Part shown: one piece after another, positions 5,682 to 14,242 of the stretch
Layout: each line of letters starts with the position of its first letter
Position numbering within the stretch: the stretch's first letter is position 1
Source: a virus
Length of the DNA: 28,690 nucleotides
Strand: one strand, 5' to 3'
IMG/VR virus record: IMGVR_UViG_3300030098_000499
Coordinates: 1 to 28,690 of that record
Position numbers and translations under genes: made by a program
Notes under the pieces: generated by a model
The model's input: the letters and a program-made list of their open reading frames with translations, nothing else
Told to the model about the DNA's origin: nothing
Databases searched by the model: none

Positions 5682-7595
5682 CTATTTATTTACAAATCCT
5701 TTTTTATTCATTCTTTTAGGTGCTTGAGCAACTCTACTGTCGTTAGGTTCTGGGTAAAATCCTTCACTTCGTGCTTTTGCTGTGCTTACAATCATACTAC
5801 TATTTATAGGTCTTTTCATTCCTCTACCTAATGCTGTTCTATATATCCTTCTAACCCAGCGGTGATGACAATTACCTCCTCCTTTGAAGAGCCAGATTGA
5901 GTATGTATCTGCACCATTTAACCCCCAGCCAGGGTTTACTGCTCTACCTCCCATTTGTAAGATGTCTTGTTTTCTATATACCTTTCTAGCTTGTACCATT
6001 TTTTGACAAAAATCTCTGCTAGAGCCTTCTCTTGACAATCCACTGTCTTCACTATAAGTATATCTAACTCTAAAATACTTGTCAAATTTGTTATTTAAAC
6101 CGTCTTGTGGATCTGTTGCGTTTGGTCTTGCTGTACCTGTTGAAGCTAGTTCTATATGGGATAGTTCGTTTAAAGCTTCTTCAAAATCAAAGTCTTCGTG
6201 CTCACCTTCTGCATCTTGCTCGTCAATTAGTTCCCAATCTTCTGGTACATCTTCACCAAATTCTGCTATAAATTTATCTAGTTCTGTTTGCTCATATCTA
6301 TCGCATTTCTTTTCACAATCTTTTGAAGGTTTTTCGCAATCACATTCTTTAGCCATTTTATATTTGTCCTTTTCTTCTTCTTCTTTTAATGTTTCTTCGT
6401 CATTGTCTAATGGCTCTAATCCGATTTCCTCTCTTATCTCATCTTGTGTTAGAATTTCTTTTAATGTATCTAAACTCCACCTTGTAGAAACAGGTTTAAA
6501 TTGCTGTATAGATATAGGTAAATTAACGTCATTAATTTCTAATACTTTTTTAAAGCATTTTAACAGTATTTCTTGAAATGGTCTAACAACGCTATTGCTA
6601 TATATTTCGTATGCTTCTATCATCTCTTGTGCGTTGTTTCCTAATCCACTATCGCTACGAATACCCATTAACATAGGGCTAGTGACTCTGTGAGCAGTTA
6701 GTATGTTCTGAACAAGTAGTTCTTGTAAAGCCAAATACTGCTTGTCTGCGTTTGACTGGTCAATAGGTGTTATTTCAGGTGTTCTATTTTTGTCCTCGCT
6801 GAAGCTTAAAATAAAGCGTCCTGCTGCCTTTTCGCCTGTAAATTTCTTTGTAATACTACGTTCTATTTGTAGTCTTTCTTCTGCTGAAGGTACTCCGTTA
6901 GCAAAGGATATAAAGTAAGTTCCCGCAAATCCGTTAGCTATGTTATTTAGGTGAAACTCGGCAACCTTTTGATCTATTAAGCACCAATTGCAGCCACTCA
7001 CGTAATCTGGTGTATTGTATATCTCCATATTAGGACTGTATAAACCCTCAACTAATAGTTGATTTGCTGATGTTCTATCATTCATATTAAATGCAGCAAC
7101 TGGTAATGGTTTATTTCTTCTTGTATTACTCCAATCTGCAGATATATAATACTTGTCTATTCTGCCCATTTCGTTGGGTTTTCCTGCCCTTATTCGTTCC
7201 ATAGGTACATGATACAGTTCGCTAATGCTTAATTTGTCTTTGCTCCATATAACATTCAATGCAAAACTACCATGTAATTTAAGGTCAAATGCACACTTTT
7301 TAAATACTGTATGTAAATCTTCTTTTGAATTTGCGTTTGCTATAAACTTTTTTAGACGTACATAAGCTGCTAAGTCGTCTGTTTCTTCAACAACAAAACT
7401 CTCTCCTGCTATCATATCTGCTGTTGCATTTATAATAGCTGAATGTGTACTAGAATTATAGTATAAATCAATTAAAAATTGTGGAAATAAATTCTTATAT
7501 TCTTCTGTACCGTACTCAATCCAATCGTTACGTAAAGTTTCAACAATTTTAGGTGCTGTTGAAGTTTCTAAATTTATGTTAAGTATATTATCCAT
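5682..7595 (-). CDS. Portal protein with C-terminal head-morphogenesis extension
   Basis: 637 residues. Residues about 1-400 have portal features: early helices (FPQFLIDLYYNSSTHSAIIN, DMIAGESF), LHGSFALNVIW, then DQKVAEFHLNNIANGFAG and SPMLMGIRSDSGLGNNAQEM, as in PBSX/SPP1-like portals of Bacteroidota phages. The portal forms the dodecameric DNA channel at one head vertex. An acidic linker with a Cys cluster (CDCEKPSKDCEKKC, about 418-431) follows, then a domain with DILQMGGRAVNPGWG and IWLFKGGGNCHHRWVRRIY (about 560-600) that I know as the tail of such portals. It overlaps nothing and is followed 2 bp later by the connector gene. The exact role of the extension is unknown. Confidence 0.8.
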   Translation of the reverse strand: MDNILNINLETSTAPKIVETLRNDWIEYGTEEYKNLFPQFLIDLYYNSSTHSAIINATADMIAGESFVVEETDDLAAYVRLKKFIANANSKEDLHTVFKKCAFDLKLHGSFALNVIWSKDKLSISELYHVPMERIRAGKPNEMGRIDKYYISADWSNTRRNKPLPVAAFNMNDRTSANQLLVEGLYSPNMEIYNTPDYVSGCNWCLIDQKVAEFHLNNIANGFAGTYFISFANGVPSAEERLQIERSITKKFTGEKAAGRFILSFSEDKNRTPEITPIDQSNADKQYLALQELLVQNILTAHRVTSPMLMGIRSDSGLGNNAQEMIEAYEIYSNSVVRPFQEILLKCFKKVLEINDVNLPISIQQFKPVSTRWSLDTLKEILTQDEIREEIGLEPLDNDEETLKEEEEKDKYKMAKECDCEKPSKDCEKKCDRYEQTELDKFIAEFGEDVPEDWELIDEQDAEGEHEDFDFEEALNELSHIELASTGTARPNATDPQDGLNNKFDKYFRVRYTYSEDSGLSREGSSRDFCQKMVQARKVYRKQDILQMGGRAVNPGWGLNGADTYSIWLFKGGGNCHHRWVRRIYRTALGRGMKRPINSSMIVSTAKARSEGFYPEPNDSRVAQAPKRMNKKGFVNK

Positions 7596-7597
7596 AT

Positions 7598-7822
7598 TTA
7601 TTCAAATTCTGCCGTCCAATCTTCTGTGGCAAGTATTACTAGCATTTCTGCGTTAGTGTATTCTGTCTTTCCTGCTAAAAATGAAGGCTGTTCACCTTCG
7701 TATTTAACAAAAGTATATAGTCCGTCATTAGAATATCTTAATGTTAGCCATGAGTCTTCCATGACTTGTGAAAAGTCTACATTTTTTACTTCATCTTCTC
7801 TTATTATAACGTATTTTTTCAT
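7598..7822 (-). CDS. Small hypothetical protein next to adhesin (74 aa)
   Basis: Starts MKKYVIIREDEVKNVDFSQV and ends in a Trp/Glu-rich stretch (AEMLVILATEDWTAEFE). The segment LYTFVKYEGEQPSFLAGKTE resembles small proteins I have seen next to receptor-binding genes in Bacteroidota phages, but no function is established. Its ATG shares a base with the stop of the LamG-like gene (TAATG), and the portal gene begins 2 bp beyond its stop. It could be a tail-fibre chaperone or a small virion protein; both are inference from position. Confidence 0.55.
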   Translation of the reverse strand: MKKYVIIREDEVKNVDFSQVMEDSWLTLRYSNDGLYTFVKYEGEQPSFLAGKTEYTNAEMLVILATEDWTAEFE

Positions 7823-8565
7823 TATATTGTTGTTACTGAATAAGCTGTTCCGTTAGTTAATGTGCCTACTAGATTATTTTGTGAATGGTCTATTGCTGTT
7901 GTTCCAGTACCTTCATTAAATCTCCAGTAACCTTTTAAATTAGCTGCACTTGTATAATTACCATAGTTAGAAGTTAAATCAATTGAAGATCTGCCACCAT
8001 TATATATAGCTGTTATTTCTGCTGCTGTTAAGGGTTCATTCCATACAGCAAACTCATCTAAAAGCCCTTTATAATATGCACCGTCAGATGTGTTTTGTCC
8101 TACATCTACTGCTGCTATATCACCACTCCAAGTACCTAAAGAAGCAACGTCACTACCTACTTGTGTTCCGTCAACGTATCCTTTTAAGACATCACCGTCA
8201 GCACTCCATGTCATAACAAATAAATGCCATGCGTTATCTGAGTCAGTTGTTCCTGCTGAATACTGTACTTTCTTTCCTGTTCCACCTGCTTTATAAGTGA
8301 ACCGCCATTCATCTGATGAATTATGCCAAAAAATAAAGAACTCGTTATTAGTATCTACTTTTGCTCTAAATAATGTTTTTGATCCTGTTGTAGTTAAACT
8401 CTTAGCCCATATAGCAACTGTACCTTCTGTTGAAGCTGCTGTAAATGAAGCTGCGGCTGCGTCTAAATTAACGTAGTCATTTGTTCCGTCAAATGATAAC
8501 GAAAAGTCATTAGAATAGGTTGTCTCTGTTGCTGAAAGACTTAAACTGTTTCCTAGTTTTAGCAT
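7822..8565 (-). CDS. LamG/concanavalin-like receptor-binding protein
   Basis: 247 residues. Residues about 22-165 form a LamG/laminin-G-like jelly roll: FSLSFDGTNDYVNLDAAAAS, GTVAIWAKS, WHLFVMTWSADGDVLKGYVDG, and YYKGLLDEFAVWNEPLTAAEI, the standard ending of these lectin-like domains. A C-terminal GYWRFNEGTGTTAIDHSQNN segment is also typical. Such domains bind glycans, so this is most likely a tail or capsid surface adhesin that recognises the host envelope. It is coupled to its neighbours by one-base overlaps (8565 and 7822). Domain call is strong; whether it sits on head or tail is unknown. Confidence 0.8.
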   Translation of the reverse strand: MLKLGNSLSLSATETTYSNDFSLSFDGTNDYVNLDAAAASFTAASTEGTVAIWAKSLTTTGSKTLFRAKVDTNNEFFIFWHNSSDEWRFTYKAGGTGKKVQYSAGTTDSDNAWHLFVMTWSADGDVLKGYVDGTQVGSDVASLGTWSGDIAAVDVGQNTSDGAYYKGLLDEFAVWNEPLTAAEITAIYNGGRSSIDLTSNYGNYTSAANLKGYWRFNEGTGTTAIDHSQNNLVGTLTNGTAYSVTTI

Positions 8566-8864
8566 TACTGTCCTGTTCTTTCGTCAGATTCCATGTACCC
8601 AATTCCAATTCCACTCGAAAGTGTTATGCCTGTAATTCGCATGAACAATGTTGTTCCTGCAGGTACGGTGGTATGTAGTTTGTTAGGGTTTGTATCTGCT
8701 GCTCCACTTGCGTTGCCTACTGTGATGTTTGAAATAACCGAAGCAACAGGAAAATAAACACAATAATAGTCTTTTGTTGACATATCATCAGTTGTAAAAA
8801 TATCTACTTTGCCCTTTCCTAGTTGTTCTCTTAATAATGTATTACTACTATCTACTAAACTCAT
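8565..8864 (-). CDS. Small virion-associated protein, putative (99 aa)
   Basis: Beta-rich, low-charge protein with VDIFTTDDMSTKDYYCVYFP, a middle loop (VGNASGAADTNPNKLH) and TTLFMRITGITLSSGIGIGY. There is no signal peptide or membrane helix. The composition (Ser/Thr/Gly, strand alternation) fits a small structural or decoration protein. It lies between the tail-tube-side genes and the LamG protein, with 6 bp to the upstream gene and a one-base overlap downstream. I do not recognise a named family. Confidence 0.55.
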   Translation of the reverse strand: MSLVDSSNTLLREQLGKGKVDIFTTDDMSTKDYYCVYFPVASVISNITVGNASGAADTNPNKLHTTVPAGTTLFMRITGITLSSGIGIGYMESDERTGQ

Positions 8865-8870
8865 AATGTT

Positions 8871-9368
8871 TTAATTTGTATATAAATAATTTGTTGTTGT
8901 TTCTGTATGTTCTGTGTATCTTACTTGCTCCGATCCTGATGTTTCTGTTACATATAATTTACCTTCTTCTACCTTTCCTTTAACTACTCCATGAACTCCT
9001 GATGTGTCGTTTGCTGCGTCTGATTCGTTTATAGGTGCTGTATTTGCGTTTAAAGTTGGTACAGTACCGTTGAATGTAACCTCATAAATTTCATATTTCC
9101 AATATCCATAAGGTTTAAAATTTACTTTTCCTGTAAACACATCTTCACTTGTATTGTGTGAAATCAAGACTGATGTATAACGCTGATAGATTCTATTAGC
9201 ATCATTATGCGATGTGCTTGTTCCGTATGCGTACTTAGTTGCCCCTGTCATATCGTTTATAAACTTAAAAAGAAGTCTAACACGTGCCGAAGCAACCGAA
9301 GTATCAATTCTTTTTTCTTCCGTAGTGACATAAAAGGTTGCGTTTGATCCGTAAGTTATGTGTAACAT
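8871..9368 (-). CDS. Putative structural protein downstream of tail tube gene (165 aa)
   Basis: Begins MLHITYGSNATFYVTTEEKR and has the strand-rich pattern of a beta-sandwich (RVRLLFKFINDMTGATKYAY, FKPYGYWKYEIYEVTF, LYVTETSGSEQVRY). The line from a tail-side immunoglobulin-like fold to a Tyr-rich end is seen in Bacteroidota phage virion proteins of unknown role. It starts after the intrinsic terminator at 9435-9408, so its expression needs readthrough or a promoter in the gap. TATATAC lies six bases upstream of its ATG, as at two other block starts. Structural role inferred. Confidence 0.55.
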   Translation of the reverse strand: MLHITYGSNATFYVTTEEKRIDTSVASARVRLLFKFINDMTGATKYAYGTSTSHNDANRIYQRYTSVLISHNTSEDVFTGKVNFKPYGYWKYEIYEVTFNGTVPTLNANTAPINESDAANDTSGVHGVVKGKVEEGKLYVTETSGSEQVRYTEHTETTTNYLYTN

Positions 9369-9407
9369 ACTAGAGTATATAAAAAAGTTTGTTTTGTTTG
9401 CAATCCA

Positions 9408-9435
9408 ATAAAAAAAGGGTGAATAAACACCCTTT
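9408..9435 (-). terminator. Intrinsic terminator after tail tube gene
   Basis: Minus strand: AAAGGGTG, loop TTTATT, CACCCTTT (an 8-bp perfect stem at 9435-9414), continued by a run of T ending about 9410. It starts 24 bp after the tail tube stop. A partial stop here would lower expression of the adhesin and portal genes relative to capsid and tail tube, which are needed in hundreds of copies. Confidence 0.8.
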
Positions 9436-9458
9436 AATTATTAGATATAATCTATTTT

Positions 9459-10022
9459 CTAATTTTGTACAACTGCGTTGAATGTAAATGCTCCATTGTC
9501 AAACGGGGTAGTCGTATAGTCTGCAACTAACTGCATCGGGTTCGGCTCTTGCGATTCGAAGTTCCAATCGTAACCGCTCATGTCGCCTAGCGCAACACCA
9601 GATGAGCTTGTTCCTGTTGTTAATTCCATACCGTTGTCTAATCCCATAGCAACGATTTTATTTTTACCACCTGAAGAAAGTTGATTAAGTTCAGCAAAAA
9701 CAACTAAACGTTGTTGTGCTAAAAGCTTAATTTCGTTTTGGTCTTCTTTTGTTAAATCGTGTAGTTTTATATTACAAGCATGCGTATAGAATACAGTTCC
9801 GTTTTCGCTCGATCCTGTAATTGTTTCTGTAATACTGCCTGTGCCACGCTTTAAAACGTATTTATAAATATCGTCGCCTGAACCTAAGTCTAAGTCTGTT
9901 AATTCACCACTAGCTGCTACGTAAGAAGTTAACTCATCATGTTGTACGAAGTAAACTGCTTTTATGCCGCCTATACCGTCTCGACATGTTATGTTCCTTC
10001 CCTTAGTTAAATTGCAAGCCAT
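9459..10022 (-). CDS. Major tail tube protein
   Basis: 187 residues from the ATG at 10022. The start MACNLTKGRNITCRDGIGGI followed by KAVYFV matches the N-termini of tail tube proteins of Bacteroidota siphophages, so I prefer it over the in-frame ATG at 10043, which adds MSQKEIT and sits only 3 bases after a strong hairpin. Later segments also fit: YKYVLKRGTGSITETITGSS, NGTVFYTHACNIKLHDLTKE, DNGMELTTGTSSSGVALGDM. These polymerise into the tail tube. It follows the major capsid gene and ends before an intrinsic terminator, a high-output arrangement. Family recognised from pattern; firm alternatives are lacking. Confidence 0.75.
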   Translation of the reverse strand: MACNLTKGRNITCRDGIGGIKAVYFVQHDELTSYVAASGELTDLDLGSGDDIYKYVLKRGTGSITETITGSSENGTVFYTHACNIKLHDLTKEDQNEIKLLAQQRLVVFAELNQLSSGGKNKIVAMGLDNGMELTTGTSSSGVALGDMSGYDWNFESQEPNPMQLVADYTTTPFDNGAFTFNAVVQN

Positions 10023-10046
10023 AGTAATTTCTTTTTGTGACATTTA

Positions 10047-10066
10047 GATAGGGGTTGCCCCCTATC
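10047..10066 (-). promoter_or_regulatory. Strong hairpin between capsid and tail tube genes
   Basis: GATAGGGG (10047-10054), loop TTGC, CCCCTATC (10059-10066): a perfect 8-bp, GC-rich stem in an AT-rich genome. On the minus strand it is not followed by a T run, so it is not a classical terminator. It could stabilise the capsid mRNA 3' end, mark a processing site, or control the first of two tail-tube start codons. Confidence 0.6.
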
Positions 10067-10081
10067 CTAGTGTCTAGTTAA

Positions 10082-10939
10082 TTATGATTGATAAGTAAAG
10101 TCTGATGCTACACCTGTTTGCACACCCGCAGTCCACTTAGCCACCATACGTACATTGTTACTGCCGTCTAGGTTTTCCATGTCTAAAACTTTAACTGAAG
10201 TATAGTCCATGTCGATTCCTGTTGATGTTCCAAAGAATGCGTTTCCTTTTTCACCTGCATACATTACGTTGTCTGCGATGCCTGGGCAAACTGCAATTTT
10301 TATCCCTTCAAATTCTGGAGTATATTGCCCCATATGATTAAAAGGAAATGCAGATAAAGCAGAAATAGCTGAAATATAGAACCTATAAGTCTTCTTATTC
10401 ATGTAGATATATAAATCGTCTTTACCGTACACGTTAGCAGGTATGTTAGCTGCTAAAGTTTGTAAGTTAGCTACGATATTTGCTGCTGTATAAGCTGCAG
10501 ATGCACTTGAAGCTGTCATCGATCCTGTTGCTAATTTGTCAAACTGTCCTGATGTTCCAGTAGTACCTTGCCATATACTGTGCTCTATACTGTCTGCAAT
10601 AGAGTCAGTTAAGTAACTTATAGCGTAAGCCATAAAGTCGTCTTCTTGGTGGTAACTCCAATCAGCTAACATAGTTTTTTTACAAACGTCAATGTTAATC
10701 TGAAACGGCTCTACAAAAAGTACAGATTCTGTTAAAGTTAATGTAGCTGAATTTTCAGTAAAGTCACACGTTGCGTCTTTTACTAAATTTGCACCTGCTA
10801 CTTTGTTAATTACCTCTTTGTGATTAACTGACTCTCTAATAGTCATATAATCCAAAGAAGCTGCTGTTTTTAAAGCTGCTGAAACGTATGCACCTGCGTG
10901 CACTCCATTATAGCTGCTTGAAGTAATAGTTAATGCCAT
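10082..10939 (-). CDS. Major capsid protein, HK97-fold
   Basis: 285 residues starting MALTITSSSYNGVHAGAYVS. The pattern LFVEPFQINIDVCKKTMLAD, then DSIADSIEHSIWQG, IPANVYGKDDLYIYMNKKTY, and FNHMGQYTPEFEGIKIAVCP is typical of major capsid proteins of Bacteroidota siphophages with the HK97 fold (E-loop, P- and A-domains). It directly follows the scaffold-like gene and precedes the tail tube gene. The start is preceded by an unusually purine-rich stretch (AAAAGAAGAAAAA), stronger than at other genes, consistent with high translation. No N-terminal delta domain is fused; the scaffold is a separate gene. Confidence 0.8.
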   Translation of the reverse strand: MALTITSSSYNGVHAGAYVSAALKTAASLDYMTIRESVNHKEVINKVAGANLVKDATCDFTENSATLTLTESVLFVEPFQINIDVCKKTMLADWSYHQEDDFMAYAISYLTDSIADSIEHSIWQGTTGTSGQFDKLATGSMTASSASAAYTAANIVANLQTLAANIPANVYGKDDLYIYMNKKTYRFYISAISALSAFPFNHMGQYTPEFEGIKIAVCPGIADNVMYAGEKGNAFFGTSTGIDMDYTSVKVLDMENLDGSNNVRMVAKWTAGVQTGVASDFTYQS

Positions 10940-10967
10940 TTTTTCTTCTTTTTTTTAGTTAATTATT

Positions 10968-11651
10968 TTATCTATTTTCTATATTGTACCAAAACTTTTC
11001 TTTTCTAGTTAACTCGTTATAGTTTTTACTAGAAAGTTTTGTTTTTTTATCTGTGAATTTATTAACCTCAACAGGTTTACTAGCAGGTTCTTTTGACAAC
11101 TCTACAACTTGTGCTTGTAGTTCTGCTTTTTCTGTTTCTGCTAACTCCACTTCGTTTTTAAGGTCTTCATTTTCACCTTTCATGTCTTTCAATTCTGCGT
11201 CTAATCTTTCTAGATCAGATTTTACTTCTGCTAAAAGTTCTTTTACAACAGCACCTATTTCTGTTATTATACCTTCTTTGTCAAATTCATACTCCTCAGT
11301 TCTTTTGACTTTTTTAGGTTCTCTTTCTACTGTCATTTCTTCTTCTTCTACTTCTGCAATTTCTTCTACTACTTCTTCTTCTTCTACTGCTTCATCTTCG
11401 TATATTTCTGCAACTATACCGTCTTCTTCAACGCTAAAACCTACACCGTCTTCGGTTTCGTACTTGCCTTTCGGCAAAGGCATAGTCGTTCCGTCTTCCG
11501 TTAAAATCATTATGTCAACACCTGCTGCTAACTCATCTGCAGTAGACACGATAATTGTTCCGTCAACTAATTTTGCTTGGTATTCTAATTTGATTTGTTC
11601 TGTTTCTGGCTCAATGCCTAATGCTACTTTAATGCGTGTTTTTAAATCCAT
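10968..11651 (-). CDS. Scaffold-like protein with acidic and coiled-coil regions
   Basis: 227 residues. Residues about 1-90 include a folded part (VDGTIIVSTADELAAGVDIM). Then comes an acid-rich stretch (EDEAVEEEEVVEEIAEVEEE) and a long coiled coil (about 130-190: LLAEVKSDLERLDAELKDMK, then NEVELAETEKAELQAQVVEL), and a basic C-terminus. This is the architecture of phage scaffolding proteins, which hold capsid subunits during assembly and are removed before packaging. Position between the head protease and the major capsid gene is exactly that of a scaffold. The basic tail would contact the capsid, by analogy with other scaffolds. No sequence family is claimed. Confidence 0.65.
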   Translation of the reverse strand: MDLKTRIKVALGIEPETEQIKLEYQAKLVDGTIIVSTADELAAGVDIMILTEDGTTMPLPKGKYETEDGVGFSVEEDGIVAEIYEDEAVEEEEVVEEIAEVEEEEMTVEREPKKVKRTEEYEFDKEGIITEIGAVVKELLAEVKSDLERLDAELKDMKGENEDLKNEVELAETEKAELQAQVVELSKEPASKPVEVNKFTDKKTKLSSKNYNELTRKEKFWYNIENR

Positions 11652-11695
11652 AATGCGATATTTTATTTAATGTTATATACTCATGTATATAGTAT

Positions 11696-12589
11696 TTATT
11701 TACTTGTTTGATTTTCAATAATTTTTTTACACCAACGGTACATAGCATCACCCCCATATAAGTTATATGCTATAGTTCCATAGTCATTCCAATCCTCTGT
11801 ACTGCTCTTTTTAGCGTTTTTAAGATAGTTAAAAATGTTTTTGATAGTCTTTAGACTTAACCCACTTTTAGCTGCTATTCTGCGTCCTTTTTGAAGTCCT
11901 GTTGCTGTTGCTTTATTGCCTAGTTTTTCATTTTCTATTAAAGCCCTTTCTGCATTTTGGCTTGCGCCTTTTGGATAATCTGTGTAGCTTTTAAGGTTAA
12001 GCATTTCAGCTAGTTCTTGTAATATGTCTTCGTCAGAATAAACAGGTTTTGACATTGCTTCCATACGGTCAACAAAGTATCCTTCTATGCTAAGCCCACG
12101 AAGCTCGCCCTCTTTAATTCTTTGCCATAATTCATCGTTTTGAATTTTCATTGTAACAAACCATGTGCCAATAGGTAAATCAAAGCCATATAAATTTGAC
12201 TTATCTTGTTTACCTTCTTTTATCCAACTTTCAACTGTTAAAACTCCTGAAACGCGATCTTGATGTTGGTATGTAGCTTTGTGGTGGTTATTGTGTTTTA
12301 GGTAAAGTTGACTTGCTTTGCGTACTGTTTCTTTTGAAAAATATACATAGTATTCACTGTCTGTATTCGGATCGTATCTAAATATAGATTTGTCAGGTAT
12401 TAAAGCAGGGCTAATAAGCATACGTTTTTCTTCGTCAACCTTTGAGAAGGTTAAATTGTTCTTTTCTTTACCAAAGAATATAAAGTCAACTTCTATGGCA
12501 GGGCTAGTAACTAGCGATATTGCGTCAATAGATAGTTCTTCGTTTTCTTCGCTTATTACAAGTTCTGTAATTTTAGTAGTATTTTCCAT
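11696..12589 (-). CDS. XkdF-like prohead protease fused to a shared C-terminal domain
   Basis: 297 residues. N-terminal part (about 15-185): DAISLVTSPAIEVDFIFFGK, SGVLTVESWIKEG, YGFDLPIGTWFVTMKIQND and ELRGLSIEGYFVD, matching XkdF-type phage serine proteases that mature the procapsid. C-terminal part (about 200-290) starts LKSYTDYPKGASQNAERALI and ends GGDAMYRWCKKII; it resembles the entire separate protein at 20396-20746. The domain here looks more diverged. It lies upstream of scaffold and capsid genes, as proteases do. The start has TATATAC six bases upstream, shared with two other block starts. The protease call is from pattern recognition; catalytic residues were not mapped. Confidence 0.7.
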   Translation of the reverse strand: MENTTKITELVISEENEELSIDAISLVTSPAIEVDFIFFGKEKNNLTFSKVDEEKRMLISPALIPDKSIFRYDPNTDSEYYVYFSKETVRKASQLYLKHNNHHKATYQHQDRVSGVLTVESWIKEGKQDKSNLYGFDLPIGTWFVTMKIQNDELWQRIKEGELRGLSIEGYFVDRMEAMSKPVYSDEDILQELAEMLNLKSYTDYPKGASQNAERALIENEKLGNKATATGLQKGRRIAAKSGLSLKTIKNIFNYLKNAKKSSTEDWNDYGTIAYNLYGGDAMYRWCKKIIENQTSK

Positions 12590-12624
12590 ATTAAAGTATA
12601 TATTAAATTTCTTATTGTTTGATT

Positions 12625-14232
12625 TTAAATAGTTGCTCTACGTCTTATATCTGATAGTTGTGCTTGGCTGTCCGTCATTTCGTCTGCTACAACAAAAGCT
12701 TTCATAGGTTCTGGTTGCATTCCTTCACCTAAAGTAAATGCACCACTTATAGGTCTTGCTTCTGCTGTTGGTGCTGAAGGGGTAGAACCACTTGCTGAAG
12801 CACTATCTGGATTAGTTGAAAGTATTTTAGCTAATGCTGCTGCACCCATTACACCTGCTGCAATTGCGTTAGCTATCTTCATAGGAGCAGGCATTGTATT
12901 GTCTGCCATGGCTGCCATTACAGCTTGTTGCGTATTATAGATTGTTTCTGCTGCTGCAAATGCTTTAGAAGCTGCTGCATTTTCTCCTGCCATTTGTTTT
13001 GCTAAACCAAATCCTTGTTTTATTAACCCTTGTTTATTTTTTTCTACTGCTGCGTCTAGTTTCTCTTTTTCTTTTGCTGCTTTTTCATCTGCTTTCTTTT
13101 TTTCTGCTATTTCCGTTAAGTGTATTTTTAGCTTTTCATCTGACAATAGTAATGCTGCTGCTAGTTCTTCTTCATCTAATATCTTCTTTGCTTTTAATTC
13201 TAAAGCCCTGCGTTTATTTGCTTCACCTTCCATCTCTATTGTTAATGCTTCTACCTCACCTTGTAGTCTTTTTTGTGTCATAATAGATTTTGTATTCATA
13301 TCTATTAAAGCAGCTTTCTCATTTTCTAACTCTACAAATTCTTCGTGCATTGATTCTCCTAAAGCTATTTCTGCTTCCATTGTAGCAATTTTCTGCTCTT
13401 GTAACTTAATTAATTCTGCTGTATGTTCTTCTTCTATTTCCTTTACTTTGTTTAAAGCATCTATTCTTTCTTGTTGTGTTTTAGTTTCGTCCATTGCGTC
13501 AAGTCGTGCTTCTGCTACTTTTCTACGCATTTCTGCTTTAGCTGTTATCATATCAAGTTCTGCGTCACGAAGATCTTGCATAATACCTCGTAATTCCATA
13601 GCTGCTGCTGATTCGTTTCTTATTTCTTTAGCTACGTTTTTAAAACCGTCTGCTACCCTTTTTTGCTGTTCTTCGTCTAGTCCTGTCGTTATTTGAACCA
13701 TAGCTGTTGCTGCTTCCGATGCTCCTTCTTTTATGGTATCTAAATCAAGAGTAAACGCACCCTTTATTACTTTACCTAATGAGCCAAACATATCTATAAT
13801 TCCTGTAACTCTATTTACTATGTTACGTTTTAATGATTCCCATAAATCTTTAATAGCTTGTTTAGGATCTCTAAATGCTTTCATAAGTATTTCACCAACT
13901 ACTGACATTCTATCTGTTATAACTGCAACGGCTGCACCAAATCCTGCTGTTGCTCTTGCTAATGCGTCTGCACCTCGTTGTGTGTTTTTAAAATATGACG
14001 TTAAAGTTGTAACAGCTATTAACAAAGCACCTATACCTGTTGCTATTATAGCTTTTTTCATTATTCCAAATGCAACTCTTGACGCTGTACCTGTTTTTGT
14101 TATTCCCATTGTCATTTTACTGAACATACCTGTAACACCTTGTAGTTTAGACATAGCACCACCTGTAAATCCGTCTATTGCTTTCTGTGCTCCACCTACA
14201 TTTGCTCCTACGTTAAAATTTAAATCTGCCAT
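12625..14232 (-). CDS. Tape measure protein
   Basis: 535 residues. Starts MADLNFNVGANVGGAQKAID and has hydrophobic segments (AIIATGIGALLIAVTTLTSY, about 61-80; IANAIAAGVMGAAALAKIL, about 455-475) separated by a long Glu/Lys/Ala helical region (about 200-400), the usual build of tape measure proteins. These fix tail length and are ejected with the DNA. The length would give a short tail, roughly 80 nm at the usual 0.15 nm per residue. It lies between a fibre-like gene and the head protease, not directly after the chaperone pair as in most siphophages. The C-terminus is Ser/Ala/Pro-rich and probably flexible. Confidence 0.75.
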   Translation of the reverse strand: MADLNFNVGANVGGAQKAIDGFTGGAMSKLQGVTGMFSKMTMGITKTGTASRVAFGIMKKAIIATGIGALLIAVTTLTSYFKNTQRGADALARATAGFGAAVAVITDRMSVVGEILMKAFRDPKQAIKDLWESLKRNIVNRVTGIIDMFGSLGKVIKGAFTLDLDTIKEGASEAATAMVQITTGLDEEQQKRVADGFKNVAKEIRNESAAAMELRGIMQDLRDAELDMITAKAEMRRKVAEARLDAMDETKTQQERIDALNKVKEIEEEHTAELIKLQEQKIATMEAEIALGESMHEEFVELENEKAALIDMNTKSIMTQKRLQGEVEALTIEMEGEANKRRALELKAKKILDEEELAAALLLSDEKLKIHLTEIAEKKKADEKAAKEKEKLDAAVEKNKQGLIKQGFGLAKQMAGENAAASKAFAAAETIYNTQQAVMAAMADNTMPAPMKIANAIAAGVMGAAALAKILSTNPDSASASGSTPSAPTAEARPISGAFTLGEGMQPEPMKAFVVADEMTDSQAQLSDIRRRATI

Positions 14233-14242
14233 ATTATTTTGT

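Noticed and set aside
11674-11691. TATATAC-TCAT-GTATATA palindrome between scaffold and protease genes as an operator
   Set aside because: It is AT-only apart from the central bases and similar patterns recur in other gaps; too weak to call alone.
12617-12626. Ten-base match between the candidate small RNA and the tape measure/protease junction as a trans target
   Set aside because: A ten-base AT-rich match is expected by chance in a genome of this size and composition.
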